A stretch of DNA of 64,000 bases from Rutstroemia sp. NJR-2017a BVV2 (GCA_002946415.1 NJPS01000032.1:186001-250000), one strand, 5' to 3'. Positions 17,950-31,830 are shown, counted from the stretch's first letter. Notes: generated by a model from the sequence alone, not told the origin. Numbers and translations are program-made.

Positions 17950-20547
17950 CGTGACGCTTGAAGATAAATGTTGATATTGCTTGCCGAATGCTAACACAAA
18001 ATTTCCATTACAGCTTCCACTTCCGAGGGGTCATTGCTGAGTCAGCATACCCCGGTTTTGATCTTCATACATCCACTCCACACCTTTCGTTATTCCCTTC
18101 TACACTTCTGAAATCGCATGGGATATCTACTTGTCGGTGACTCGGTCGATATGTGGGTCAGCACTTTGCCATGGTTGGCGATACATAATAGATTCACGAG
18201 TCGTTCGTCTTAGAGATGAAGTTCTACTGAATCGCTGAATGGAGTCAAGAGACGGGAGTGATCGAATGAATATCTTTCCAATTGGAAGATCTTTTCTAAG
18301 CTCTACCTTTTTCATGCACTCGAAACTTTAAGGTGAGCAGTAATGAAATATGTGTCTTCTCCAGTTCATTGCAGTTGACAGAACCCATGCTGCCGTGACC
18401 AGCGAAACTTGGCCGAAAGGCGGCAAGATGGCAGTCCCCTACTCAAAGTTGATGGTCCAACACGCAGTGCAGAAGTTCGCCGTCTAGTAAACTGGTAGAA
18501 ATACTCTGATCTAATGGAGTCGATGCATTGTCAAGTGCGATCGTGCCTACTATTGAGACAGATCAGATATATGCCATAATATTTACTCCCCGGAACGCCG
18601 TCGTGTTTGGCTTTGCATAACATATTACTTATGAGAGAATATTCAGGAGGGATATGCTCACCAATGGACATGTATGAGATGTGAATATACTGGAACTTGT
18701 AAGATTCTTCATACTTTCACGAAGTTATCTGGCTATCAGCTGCATCATGATCATGGAGCTATCGGTGTTTGCTGAAACCTCAACATCCAATCGCAAGATT
18801 GGTCAACATCACTATTATGTTCTCAACCCCTTCAGGGAATGCTGCACTTGACCATGACCGCGCGTGGAGCAGTTGCGCGATGAAAGGAGTTGCTCAGGGA
18901 GATCAGATCTGAAGGAGATGAACAACTCGTGGTTGTAAATATCAGGTCTGCATTATTCTTAGACAGGATAGAACAGACATTGATGTACCCTGGTTCAGAA
19001 ATCCTGTGAGAAGGCCAGTCATATATCATTCTAGCTGCACTGGAAGTGTGGCGTCACCTTTTGGTTCAACAAACCCTCTACCACACGGTCTTCTCAATGA
19101 CGGGTAGGATGCTGTGATCTACTAACGCTCAGCTTCACTTCATTGCTGCTGCATCCATACCCCTTAGATTCAGACCTCCACTCAATACATCAACCACTAC
19201 CTCTCACTCCTCACCATTCCTCCTCAAACCTTCATCCTACTCACCATTTCCCTCTCCCAGACCATCACGCAGTATCCACCACAGCAACCTCCTCATTCAC
19301 TCCCTCCGGGCCCAACATTCTTCCCTTCCGGTCCTCCAAAACTTTTGTTGCACATCAGAAAAAAGAGAGGCACCTCTGCTATTGGTCCTGCACCATTTCC
19401 AGCTTCGCCATTGGTCGCCCAACTTCCTGCTTGAAAAATGAACAAGAAAACTTTCCCAAAGTCTGGGGGGGATCGAGCAGAGGGCGAAAAAGTCAGAAGT
19501 CGGGGGGCTGGGTTGAAAATTTTTCTTTTCGACGCGTTGAGTGAATTGGATGACGCGGGAGGGCGAATGAGATGGAGGCGATGAGGGGAGTGAATTTGAG
19601 GAGGAGATTGAGAAGGGCGAATACGAGGGTAGGGGGGAATGAGAGGAGGAGAATGGTGCGTGAGGAGTAGGAGTGAATGAGAGGGAGGATTCGCTGTTAT
19701 ATCGACCTTCTGCAGATGCTCTTTGCACCTGTTAGTTTGTTCATAACTTCATGGTGGTCCATCCGCTCTTTGAGTACGCGAAGCAGAAAACTAATTGGAG
19801 TTCTCAGCAAAAGGTCAATGAAGTAGAATAAAAGAAGGGGTATATGGCCCTACCTACTCCTACCGCAATGAAGCAAATCCTCGGGTTGGACTGCCCTGAT
19901 ATATGCCTGCCCACTATTCGGCGAAACAGTCAACGAGAAGCCCCGAATTTCCAATGAATTCACTGTCCCGCTACCGCCTCTTGTCCTATATCTCATTACA
20001 CCATATCCGACCGCAGTCCACAGCAACTCTCGGTCCGTTTCATGCAACCAACCACCACCAAGTCAAGACTGACAGCGGTCAATGAGGGACAGATGACCAG
20101 AATGGAGCCAATCCAGCCAATAAGGGAATACCCGCACAAAAGCAGCTGAAGCTTAAGCTAACGACATGATTACTCGATGTTTTCAACTCCTGTTCCTGTG
20201 TGTAGATGCTCAACCACCTGTGTATTATTTTTACTATATATACCCCATTACCTCCCTCCGGTCCCCCTCCATGCCAACTTCATTGCGCTTGCAAGTCTGC
20301 TCACGGTGAGTCTTATCTACAATTCCTTCCGCTTTTCAAACTTTTCTTCATCGTCATCATCAGTTCCGCCGCTACCAAAGGCATCGCAACCCAGTCATCT
20401 GTCGCCACCATTATGCTTGAAAAATCCATGCCGTCCCCAAAATAACCTTTTTAAAATCATTATACATAAGTGAAAAGGAAAATTCATCATCGACGTCATT
20501 TCGAGTCATCAACTCCATGGCCATATAAGTGTTTCACTACTGACCCT
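17950..20547. other. Gene-poor region, about 2.6 kb
   Basis: No supported gene. Around 19.1-19.7 kb there is strong strand asymmetry (pyrimidine-rich, then purine-rich), which makes long but low-complexity Ser/Pro frames that I do not accept as coding. Confidence 0.4.
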
Positions 20548-21974
20548 TTAGACTCTTCTCAAACCCTTCTTTCCCATCATCTCCATGCGGCTCTTTGGCT
20601 TCTTGGCACCATCTCTCTTGACATTGATGGTTGTATCCTCTACGCTAGCCTTCTCGCCACCGAACTCGCTTCCTGGACCGAAATCTGGCTCACCACCCAA
20701 GCTTCCGAAGATGTCACCAATGTAGTTGGTGGCATTGACACCAGCAGCGAATGTGGAGTTCCAGCCGTCTAGAAGACCCTTGATGACTTCGGTACCGGCC
20801 AAGTAGATGTTCTGAATCGCTGGCTCGAAAGCGCCCTGGTTCGAGTACAGAAGGTTGTACTCAGGGGAGGCACCTGGGTATGGGCGATCGAAATCGGACG
20901 CTGTGCGCATGATGATGATGCGGGAGAAGTCAACGATGTTGTAAATGGCGGCACGGACAAGGGCGGAGAGAGATGCATTGTCTTCCTGGGCAGTCATGCA
21001 GTAAACTCCAGAGCCGTTGGTGAAGAGAGTGGTTGTGTTCTCGAATGCTTCGCCAAGAAGAGTTCCGGAAAAGTAGACATCGGAGGTTGCAGTGTCGCAG
21101 GTGATGACAGTAGGAGCGTGGGTGGCAGATGCATAGATGTTGTCGCTTGAGTTGCTGCCATAGTTAGGACGGTAGGCAATAGCTTCGGCAGAGTCGTTGA
21201 GGGTGGCTTTCTTGGCAAATCCGACAGCAAGGTCACGGAGTGGCTCGTTAACCTCGAAGACTTCGGTTCCGTAGATGTTGGCTGGGTATTGGTCTGGAGC
21301 ATATGAACCCTGAGGGAAGTAACCAGTCGTGAAATTGTCTGGCTTCTCTCTGGCATCAAACTCGTATTGCAAAGCGACTTGAATGACATATTTGGAGAAG
21401 GCGACATCAGCAATGGAACCATACTTAGGGTTGATACCAGCAATTCCAGCAACGAGGAAGTAAGTGGAGGTAAGATCGAAGGCAGGGGAGAGAGTCAACG
21501 CGGTAAGGGTGGAGGCGGCATTGATTTCGGATTCGCCAGTGGTGAGTTGGCAGACTGAACCATCCGCCAAGCAATGGGCTTGTGGGAAGAGAGGAGAGAA
21601 ACCAGGGACGGTGATGTTCTTGGCGAGGAGGTTTCCGATCGAGCCTTCGGTGAAGGAGTTTTCATACCAGATATCGGCTTCAGGTGAGAACTGGATACAT
21701 TGCGTAAGTTTGGTTTCACTGTACTAGGCTTTCCCGCCGAACTACAGGCAAGTCTCGAGTTTTCGGTAGAATTCTAACATACCATAGAAATAATGAAGAC
21801 TTTGGGCTTGACCACGCTGGCGGTCGTGTTTTTAATGTCCAAGGTTACATCCAAACCATCAGCCTGAACACTGACGTGGATATCCTTCTTCTCGAACTTC
21901 TTTCCATATGGCTTTGCTGCGGCTGTCGCACAGCCAATGCCTGCAAGGCAGTGGAGAAGGGTTGAGGTACGCAT
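20548..21974 (-). CDS. Purine nucleoside permease (NUP) family secreted protein, 444 aa, 2 exons
   Basis: Exons are 21783-21974 and 20548-21690 with a GTATGT donor. A signal peptide (MRTSTLLHCLAGIGCATAAA) precedes the NUP domain: KPKVFIISMFSPEADIWYEN, then FLVAGIAGINPKYGSIADVA, a nucleosidase-fold glycine signature, and VTCDTATSDVYFSGTLLGEA-like and SDFDRPYPG blocks. The family was named from Candida nucleoside uptake but looks like a secreted or wall-linked nucleoside-phosphorylase-like fold. There are several N-glycosylation sequons (NFTT, NSSD, NATN). The basic tail GAKKPKSRMEMMGKKGLRRV is unusual for a secreted protein. No linked purine genes are present. Confidence 0.88.
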
Positions 21975-22520
21975 ATCGGCTCGGAGTATGGAGAAGAAGG
22001 CGAAGACGAAGGTGAAGGAAGATGGGAGGATGGTGTGACTGGCGAAGAGAGGAATGAAGAGAGGGAGGGAGAGAAAGAAGACGAAAGCTTACTGGGAGAG
22101 AAGTTCTGGAAGATTATATATTTTCGTCGTACCTGCAGGACTAGTTTTCCCATCTTTTCCCTGATTGTCTAAGCTGCAAAGTATGTACTTCGTAAACAAA
22201 GTGCTCCTCTCTTCACCCCGCTTTTGGGTTTTCCCTGGAAAAGGCAGTGGAGCTCCGATACCGTTTGCCAGGCGAGCCAGGATAGAGCTTTCATTCCTTA
22301 TCGTTTTGCATAAAAGGTCAGCTCAGGCCGGTAAGGGCAGGGGGAAAGTTGGTGCGATACCACCCAAGCCAATCCTCGGGTCTTGGCCCTCGTTCCTGCC
22401 TCCCCAAAGAAATATTGATAAGACTGCTTATTGGCCAATTCGGGCAGTCGAGGTACACGCGACATATTCCCATCAATAATACTAAAGCAACAACTAGCAC
22501 GCAGTTTCCCCGTCGGGTTC

Positions 22521-22544
22521 CTGGATTTCTGGATTTCTGGATTT
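22521..22544. repeat. CTGGATTT x3 tandem repeat
   Basis: Three perfect copies of an 8-mer, in non-coding sequence. Confidence 0.9.
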
Positions 22545-22617
22545 GGAGACGGCCGCATGTTCCCTTGCATGGGATTTTGGTAGATTCTGTTATTTGGATA
22601 TTTTGATATTTGACATG

Positions 22618-22641
22618 TTGATATGTTGATATGTTGATATG
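22618..22641. repeat. TTGATATG x3 tandem repeat
   Basis: Three perfect copies of an 8-mer, about 75 bp from another 8-mer array. Confidence 0.9.
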
Positions 22642-25600
22642 TGAGATCTCTTACGGTGAAGCAATTATTGAAACATTTCTCAGTCAAATTCATATTTCGA
22701 GTCAGTACTCCGTATGTGACTGTATGTCAACAAATCCACTCCAGCAGGCGATATGTCGGTGACCTCCGCTCGCTCTGCAAGCCACTCGGGCGCCATAAAA
22801 GATAAGGTGAGCACGATGTTTCTACCTTCCTCTTCCAGCTTAGAGCGCTTTAACGGACTATGGAGGTTCATCCGAACCGTGGTGTTCTTGTTGGCCTTGC
22901 AACCGATTGTTTACGTCAGTAGGCATCTCGATTGACTTTCGACAAAGTACAAGGTATTTCAATAAGTTCGAAGTCATGAATTAAATAAGACACAGATCTG
23001 TCACATCACAAGGCATCCAGATTCCAGATCATGTTTTTATTGACACCCTCGTGGTATGTGCCACAAGCTCCTTGATATTGATTGGTCTCGGGAAGGGGAA
23101 GGGAAAAAGTAATTCAATGTCTCTTGTACAGAGTAGTATATCCCAATATCGGGGTTATGCAGCCGAAGATCCTATTGGAATGCATAAGTATGACCAAACC
23201 CTTCCTCGAGGGCTCTGGAGCAGAGCAACTTGGTGCCCGATAAATTGTTGGTCCGGGCTTCATCCCGAGTTTTCGTCAGCCTATACGATATCTTTCAATC
23301 TTAGATATCAGTGCTTAGGGGAGCGCCCCATTTTGAGTTCTCGGCTGTGGTAGCGCCCCGATCATTGGAAATGGGCTCAAAGCTCTAGCCTTCCTGATAC
23401 CATTTGTTTCCAGCTGCTTTCTTCTTGTGATCCTTGTGGTCTTCCGAAAAGCTTCGCCGGCACCGACCGAGGTGAACTTGCTTCCAGATGCGCCAAGGTG
23501 GCGTAGTGTTCTTTCATATCTACAGTTCCGTCAGGAGTGGGATATCTAATCACTGGCAATCATCTGGTGGCACAGACGGTACTTTGAGCGATATTGATCA
23601 CGGAGATGTGATTCCCATACTTCATCCTTCTTGTGGCCTCCGACGTCCTGGAACAGGAATGATGTGGTTGAACGGCCGATGATCGGAAGGGCTGGTTTTT
23701 GATGAGCTACCTTGATATGATTGGGAAGGATGTAACAACTCCATGCGCCAATGAGCCAAGCAGTTCAGGGCTTCTTTGAAGATGTCAAGAGAAAGGCTTG
23801 CATATACAGCTGCGGTGTATCTTTGGCTCCTCGAGTTTTCCGTTTCATTTCATACCTCGGGACGCAATCAACGGAAACTTGGTTTACTGACGTTGCTCTT
23901 GAAATGAGTATCCGGTTTGTCAGTCGCTTCAGGAGCGAAAGGTACTATGGTCACTTCGTGATAATGGCTAAGGAGCATTACCCAGTGAAATGCTCGGTAC
24001 CAGCTTCAAAATCGTACTTCAGCCAGAGAGCATGAAAGGGCCTGGATGAAGTTCTGAACTGGACTTGTACATCTCACACAACTAGACGAACATTGTGCCA
24101 ACGAGGATGTTGTTCGACGAGCAATCTCAGTTGGTAATGACCTAGCAGAATTCTGCCAGGGAATAACGCAGCACTGGCAGCAGGGAGAATGCGGTTGAAA
24201 ATTGATCATGTTGTGAAGGAAGAATCTCAGACTCGAACTTCACAATGGATTCGTGTTCGACACTTATCATAAGCCTAATGAACGCCAGTTCGGCTGCCGT
24301 AAAGTTCGGGGTATCGCTGTGCTTAACTGCTATGCCTTTTTTGAATTGCTTACAGCAGCGTGTTTGTGAATTTGGGGACACAAAGAATAGGGTAGCTGGG
24401 TCTTTTCCATCACCGATCCTGCTATAGGATGAAAAAAGCTTACGGCAAAGCAGTTCAACCATGATCCATCAAGAGGGATGAACAACATCACGGCCATGCT
24501 CACAATACGATGGTCGCTGAAGATAAGGTTTTGGTCGGGGCCAAGGAGTTGGGAAGATCGTGGGGGCGTGCCTGGGCCTCGCATGGTCGCACCTTCATGC
24601 TCCTCTGCCGTTAATGTTGACTACTTGCGGTCAGCAGAGAAATTTGAGGGACATAAGATGGATGTAGATTTAAGGAGGAGTACAGTTAGTTTTCTATAAC
24701 TATAATAGATCTCTGCTCAAGTTTGGATTCGCCCTCAAGGGCTCCGCGCATAGCCACAGCTGTACATTTTAGATGGGGATATGGATTGGGATGGAAGAAA
24801 GCCTGGCCGTGTTGAGGCTTAAGCGTTTTGCGGATGCACGTTATGTGAAGATATTAATGCTTGAGTAGGGATTGTCTAAGGCAGTAGCGGGGACTTCTGT
24901 GACGGTGTGCTGGAGCTGCAGTTATCAAACTGCTTAGTAGCTGTCCACTTGAGTTCCTGCGCCTTTCTCTTCTACAACCCAATAAAAGAGCATTAAATTC
25001 CTCTTGTTTGTTCAAATAAATGCTTTGATCCTGCTACACCGCAAATACCTAGTAGCCTCACCGGAAAATAAGCTCACTCAGCCCAAGGTGCCGGTTCAGA
25101 AAACGACAGCCGAGAATAGAAAATGAAGGTATGTCAAACGGCTGCGCCCGCTGCATTTCTGAGCAAATACGAAGTGCTGATGGGCTCGACAGGCTACTCT
25201 GGCACAATTTGATCAATATGTATCCGAGTAAAATGATTTCTTGATTCAGAAAAGAATAGTAAGATTTCCCTCTTGGGCGACTGAAGGTAGTTGGTGCTTG
25301 TAAGAATGAGACAAAAGTCGAAGATATAACGGCAACACACAAGAGACTTCCAGTGTGATCTGATAATATGTACAATCGCTGATGTCTCTGGCAACTACCA
25401 TCTCCAATTTTGTGGTGTGTCAAACGTTGTTCCTGACGTTCCAGAACGTGCGGAGAAGAGAGTGTCGTACGCGTAAGGCAGCCATTGGGGGCCCGAAGCA
25501 ATAAATAGGACATAGGTTCTGGCATGCAGAGTAGACTGGGGTATTTCCCGGGAGACCCCACCATAAGCAGGAGCTGTAGAGGAAGAGGTACATATTGGAA

Positions 25601-27073
25601 GTATCCACGATAACTAAGCCACTGCGATTGTGCATATATCCGAGCAATCAGGAGGAGAAGAGAGGCGGAGGGCCATGTATCGGTCCGTGAAAACCTTTTC
25701 AAGGACCACGCTCCATGTGGGAAGGTAAGGCCCAATATGCGTACACGGGAATACCCCATGATCTTACGAGACAAGTTCGATGTAAGACTACCTTGTCCAT
25801 CAAGGCTTGATGTGCGCTTGGTGGGGCGCAGCGCTTGTCAGTACCACGATATCTGACTGCGCAAAGACGAAATGGTCGTTTCCGTAGTCTAAATAGCAAC
25901 AGTATCCAGGCACACGAGTTTCGGGGTGTGGAATAGGAGGGCATCTAAACTCATGAATCCAGTCAGTCCTTGAGTTTTCTCCGATGGACAGAACGCTCCG
26001 GGAGCAGAACAGACTGCAGTCCTCGAATATGGGCTGGAGGAGCTTGAGATGGATGAAAGTAGACTCTCCGCGAAACACGAAGGTGAGATCTTAATATGAC
26101 CTTGAACAATGTAAGCGTATCGTATTATCGCCAACTTAGCTGCTTCTTTTTTTGTGGGCGGGTGACAGAAGTTCATGCCCCCAACAAGTCGCCAATGGAA
26201 ACATGGCGCCGTACAGGGTACTACTCGCGCGAGAGTCTACCAATTTGGTCAACCAATAACAAACCCTACATAGAAGATTATAAACAAACATCAACAGCAA
26301 CATTTCCATTGTTGGTTATTTCATTCGTGGTTGAATCACCCTAACCTGAAACGATTGGGGTTGATACTCTGCCGAAGAAAGCATATTCTCGAACGTGAAC
26401 ATGAATATCCGCTGTATGCAGATTTTACCGCTTGCAACTTTGAAAATAACAGTAATTTGAAGACGTTTCGAGCCTTGAAACAATCGATCACAGTGCGTCT
26501 AGAAGTACCTTGGCTTGTGAGTTCCGGACTTAACATTAATATTGACTTTGCTTTCATATCAACCAGTCGATTGTACCTTACCAGGATATCATCCAACCTC
26601 GCGGCAAACTCTCCGCGAAATGATCTGTTGGTCTGTGTGAGAGCGATGAGCAAGGGGACAAATGGGGCAATGGATTTTTACCGATAGGGCGAGATGGCAG
26701 GAAAACACCCGTTGCCAAATAGCACAGACGTGTGGAGAACTGTATACTGTACATACCTTGAATGTGATTCACATCACATGTACCTGGGAGCAATCTGCCA
26801 ATGTGCTTGTTGCGCGGGGACAGCGAGACCCTCGAAAACATGTTGGACTTTGAAGAACTCTCCGGCCTCATGGCATTTGGAGAGATTTCGGTCACGACCA
26901 TGGCTGTGGTGAGGATTTTTTCAGGTTGCTTCTTTTGAGGGTCGCAAAGCTGCCTGCAAGAGTCTGTAGATAAGTAGACCCGCCCTGGTCGCGGTCTTGG
27001 GTGCCTACGTTATACTGAAGATTAGGCGCCTTATCTAGGATCCTTACGATAACGCTTGATTTGCGGCTTGACC

Positions 27074-27115
27074 ATGGATGTCATGGATGGTATGGATGTC
27101 ATGGATGGTATGGAT
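27074..27115. repeat. 18-base tandem repeat (ATGGATGTCATGGATGGT)
   Basis: Two perfect copies plus a third partial one, followed by degenerate ATGGGT units. Each unit itself contains two ATGGATG cores. Confidence 0.9.
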
Positions 27116-27360
27116 ATGGGTATGGGTGTATAGCCGTGTAGGTGTAGTGGGTAGGTGTAAACCCTCGGCTGCCACTTCGGCTTAGTTCATCCCAACTCAT
27201 AAGGGGAACTTGGGAAAGTTGGGACGCAATGAAGAAAAAGACCGCAACCGCGCAATACCGGCACAACCGGGTAAAAGTTACTAGCACGAATTGAACCAAG
27301 GTACCCATCCATCTCTTGCAGACGGATATGTTGATATGGTGCAGATCTCAGGTACGGAAG

Positions 27361-27380
27361 TACTAGGTACTAGGTACTAG
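27361..27380. repeat. TACTAGG tandem repeat
   Basis: Nearly three copies of a 7-mer, followed closely by TATG repeats at about 27385-27397. Confidence 0.85.
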
Positions 27381-28084
27381 ACAGTATGTATGTATGTCCC
27401 GCGCGAACTGGCCAGAGTGTATTCAAAGCTTCGACCCTTGTTGGAATGGGGAACCTCCAGGTTTGCTTGGACATGCCATGGGCTCAAGGCAGCACGTGAA
27501 GGTTCAATGTAGCTAGAGCCTACCTATCGAGTATAGCTCTCCGCGAGTTATCCCATAAGAGCAGTAGTAGCGGACCTAAAATCTACGGGACTGTGCTCTG
27601 TAGAAAGTAGACGCGCGCATCTCTGTCTCCCCTTTTCTGCGCGCCCCTCTCTGCGTCTTCCGCATCAAACTTTCATCACCTACCTACCATTGTGAAGTCT
27701 CCCAATTCATTACGAAACGGATACTCTATCTGTTATGTTCCATCCGATATCCGACCTCGTGTGCCAAAATGTGTTTCTCTGCCCAAAACGTCTCTCCGGT
27801 GTCGCGCCCCTGTCCAACCCATTTCCTGCCCTTGCGCGAGATCTTCTTCCGTGGTGTTCTATTTTAAGTACGCGAACGCCTCATCCGCAGCTTATTTGTT
27901 GGCGCCCACAATAACTCAACTAATCTACGCGCCGACCAGACACGTCTCCGGATTTCATGATGAGACTACCGCCCAGTGTCCCTTGAGTCGACCCGAAATC
28001 TCTGCTCAACCAATATTTTCTCCTCTTTTCCATAGCCCCTAGGCCTTTGGAGACCCGAAGGTCTCCCCGCGGCTACTGGAGCAG

Positions 28085-28128
28085 ATCCCAGTTCCCAGAT
28101 CCCAGCTCCCAACTCCCAGCTCCCAGTA
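28085..28128. repeat. TCCCAGN-type tandem repeat in Myb gene upstream region
   Basis: Six to seven degenerate 7-base units (TCCCAGT, TCCCAGA, TCCCAGC, TCCCAAC) about 500 bp before the Myb-like start codon, possibly within the transcribed leader. Confidence 0.75.
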
Positions 28129-28617
28129 ACGAGTTTGCTGCTCTCCATCATGTTTGCAAGGCCGCCAAACGTCGGGGTCGGATTTCACAGACCATTCTAC
28201 CACGTCTAAATGCAGAACCCTCTTGTTTCATCTTTTAGTCGAGGTCTCATTTCTGGACGTTCAGCGTCAGTGAGGCTATAACCACCACCCAAACGGCCCC
28301 CAGTGCTATACTTTCCAACAGATTGCCGAGCTGGTCGATTCTGTATTATAAAGGTCGGTCGCCAGTGTCGCTGGCTAAGACCTTTCGTCCTCATTCAGCA
28401 TTTCAACATCGTCCGGCAGCTACGAATTTCCTATCCTCTTTTCGCTTTAGACTTCAATTCTTATTATCTAATCCCAATTTGTTTTTTGTGTCAAGTGTCT
28501 TCTCTTAGAGTTGTTTCCTGCAGGCGGGCTTCCAAAATTCAAACAACCTGATACTCTCGATCGACCTGTCGTTTCAGACATCGTCCAGTTTACAACCCCG
28601 TACCCAAACGTACTAGA

Positions 28618-29626
28618 ATGCCGAAGGAACTTCATACAGCCAGAGGTATGGATTACTATCGCTCACCACCAATGTCTTCGAACAACCTTGTGTACCCACC
28701 CATCTCTTCAAGGCCAGCACCATACTACGAACCTATTCACAACACCATGCCTCACCCATACGCTCCTATGCCCAGCTATGCTACTGGAGGACCAGTACAG
28801 CAGCCTCCGTTGTCATTGCCAACTCAGTCCTACGGTCAATCTCTTCAGCCCATTCGACCTTCATCAGGAGCCTGGAATCCCGTCGACGATCGAACATTGA
28901 TGGCTGCGCGCAAGCAAGGAATGAACTGGGCGCCCATCCAGCAAACATACTTTCCCAATAAGACCCCTAATGCTTGTCGAAAGCGTCACGAACGTCTAAT
29001 GGAACGGCAATCTACTGATGATTGGAATAACGTGAAGACGGAATCCCTCGCCAAACATTATATGGACATGCGCAAAGAGATTTGGTCCGGTCTAGCTGCT
29101 GCTACCGGAGAGAAATGGAACGTAGTAGAGCAGAAGGTATGCGGCAATTATAAGGATTTTATCGAATGCTGCTAACATGAATAAGTGTATGTCGAGCGGC
29201 CTTAAGAACATGCAAACCGCTGCCAGGGCCTATGCTCGCCGCGAGCGTATGCTCGAGTCCGGTGGACAAGCCGGAAACGCACCCTACTCCGACCCCCATG
29301 AATACGATATTCGTGAAGACAGTGGTATTAGCATCGACCTCGAAGCCGAGTATGACCACGATAATGGCAGTGAAGCTTCGACGAACGACCCACTCAACCA
29401 CGGCCAACCACATTACTCCTACGCCCCAAACGTTCAGCCCGGTGATCGCCCAGATGGATACCCACAACCCGACCGCAACGATGGATACCCATCGGATCGT
29501 CACGACGGCTACACACAATCAGACCAAGACAGATACCACCAGGAATCCAGAGGTTCTTTCCACTCTCGCTTACCGTCGATGGATATGGGCATTGATGCCA
29601 TCATCAACCGACCGAATGGTCTATAG
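28618..29626 (+). CDS. Myb/SANT-like DNA-binding protein, about 319 aa, 2 exons
   Basis: Exons are 28618-29136 and 29186-29626; the 49-base intron starts GTATGC and has a perfect GCTAAC branch. The N-terminus is Pro/Tyr/Ser-rich. At about residues 82-127 is a Myb-like helix-turn-helix: WNPVDDRTLMAARKQGMNWA, IQQTYFPNKTPNACRKRHER. A second helical block follows (DWNNVKTESLAKHYMDMRKE, ATGEKWNVVEQKCMSSGLKN), seen in related fungal Myb proteins. The C-terminus is acidic then Asp/Gly/Tyr-rich with DGYPQPDRNDGYPSDRHDGY repeats. It is probably nuclear and a transcription regulator. A later in-frame ATG at 28648 is an alternative start. The very long upstream non-coding region suits a developmentally controlled gene. 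Confidence 0.82.
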
Positions 29627-30402
29627 TCCTGTCGTTCTCCTGCATTTATATTTCGAAATTATTCTATAATTTACTGGAGCAAATTATTAGATACCATCAT
29701 GATATATCGGATCAATTCTCACAGGTTACCTCTGGAAGATGATATCAGGCGTACAGGCTATCGGTTTGGGTACGGAGTAAGGGCATAGGGCATAGGCATG
29801 AGCACCGGGCGTATGGCTATGGGGTTTGCGGCATCGGAAAAATATTTCGACCTTACAGCTATTCAGCATCTTTTTCTTGCATTCATTTCGGCTTGGAGGG
29901 TTTCTTTTGTTGGGTTTCCGCAATGAATATGACTTTTACGTATTTATTCATGGTTAGGGGTGATGGGCGTTTTGGAAAGGAGTCGTCATGGTATGGGCGC
30001 GAATGGCTTGGAAGCAATGCGCATAGTGAGGTGCGAGAAGTTAATTTATCAGAGAGCTGTTATGCCTCTTCTAGAGAGACAACGAAGTCAAATAAAGAAA
30101 GTATCAAATCATTTCAGTCCTCGTGATATTGCCATGTGCTCTATGCCCTTCTTCTCACTGTATTACTTTCTCTATTCTTAAAAACATATCCCCACAAACT
30201 CCATGGTTAGATGGAACTTTACCAAGTTTACCTTCCAAGAATGATTCCTCATCATGTTGGTAACAGCACGGATCAACAGTCAGCTAACCCCCCTCCCCCC
30301 TCTCGACACTTCAATCTTAGTAAAAGACTTAGCATCCTGTTCGATTATCAATGTTCTAGACTCAGGGTCCAGCGTTAAAATCCGAAAATGAAACCGTGAG
30401 GA

Positions 30403-30422
30403 CCAACCAACCAACCAACCAA
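30403..30422. repeat. CCAA x5 microsatellite
   Basis: Five perfect tetranucleotide units; shorter CCAA runs recur near 31242. Confidence 0.9.
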
Positions 30423-31830
30423 AGTTGCTCCTCATTATTGAAATCTACATTCGGAAGATGGGTACTCCTTCCATCCAATGATTTCCCCATAGAATCGGTA
30501 CATTATATGAACAGCCAAAGACTGTGCGCGCGAGGGCTATGACTATCTGCCGTAAATAGGAGTCGTTGTGAGTGACAAGTATAATTATTTTGTCGTTTAC
30601 TGACACAAGTTTCTTCTTCTTGGCAACCGACACCGCAAAAGATCAGGTCTCGAAGCCCAAGATCCTCTTCTGCCCAACCAACCAACCTCACCACGACACT
30701 CAGTCTACATCCTTATACGAACAACTTTCCCATCAGCCAATGACCGGCGACGCATGAATTTGATTTCGGCTTTCCCACTTTCCCACTTTCGATCCTTCAT
30801 CTTCTCCACATTTTCCGTTATGCCTTGCATCTGCGGGAATCATGCCTACAGTATCTTGAGCCTGTCGGTATGCAGGTACCTTGTGAAGGGTCCATTCCTT
30901 CCCGTACGCACGTCTCATGGCGTATCTTACATCGTAATGCCTAGCAATGTGGGTTCTTGCTCATTTCTGGTAGAGGAGAATGTACGTTATGGCTATATGA
31001 GATCTTATTTTGTGATGCCCAAATGCACTGACCGCAGCGATGTTGGTTCTTGGCTTTTCGGTGTTAGGAGATTTGCCTTTATAAGCTCCTGTAGATCTCA
31101 CCGTTCAGGTGACCGTTCCACGACCAGGACGGGACCTACAGATGCCCATAATTACTTCTAGAAAGCAAAAAAAGAAAACAACGTCAAGAAGACCCAGCTT
31201 TCCAACAGACAACTCACGTACTCTACTCGTAGGCCTCACCCCAACCAACCAACCAACATCATCCCACCAACCCCCACTTGCCCAATACGGCCAACCCCGC
31301 CAATAAATCTGATATTCCATCTCTTCCTCACACGACCGATGTCAAAGAATCCCATCATCCTTCTCCTGTACTTCTCATGCTCTCTAGCCACAATCGTACC
31401 GCGGTACAGTCAGGAGACCCAGATGGGCCTCTCCATATTCGTACCATCCATCTTATCAAAGTAACCATCCCTTCCCCACAACCTGAGGTAGATAAGCGCT
31501 CATCCCCTCGTTCCTTACCCAATACGACCCGCTTCCCTTCCTCCTCAGCTGAGGCTCAACTCCTGGATTCGAGCCTCAACCTGCGGATTCGGTACTTCGT
31601 AAGTCTTACATACCATTCCCATCCGATAACGAATACCAACAATTGCGCAATGGGAGATCCAACTGCCAGATAAGCTGGTCAGTGTAGGTAGATACCATCC
31701 GCCAGGTAACGTGAATTCGGATCCGCAGTAAATGGAGGCTTGTGCGTGCAGGGCCGAAATTGGATATGGCGGCTGGCAGGTGTATCTTCGGCCTTTTCCC
31801 AGATTGGCGCCTTGGGAGGCAGCGATTTCT

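Larger units (their letters stand above)
21975..28617. other. Gene desert, about 6.6 kb
   Basis: Neither strand shows a frame with a recognisable domain or a convincing chain of exons. The longest stop-free run is about 238 codons on the minus strand (25058-25774), but it lacks an early ATG and known motifs. Several short tandem repeats lie here. The last 1 kb is probably promoter and leader of the Myb-like gene. Undetected small genes or decayed sequence remain possible. Confidence 0.4.

Noticed and set aside
19143..19728. Overlapping Ser/Pro-rich frames on both strands
   Set aside because: They arise from strand-biased pyrimidine/purine tracts; composition is low-complexity in every frame.
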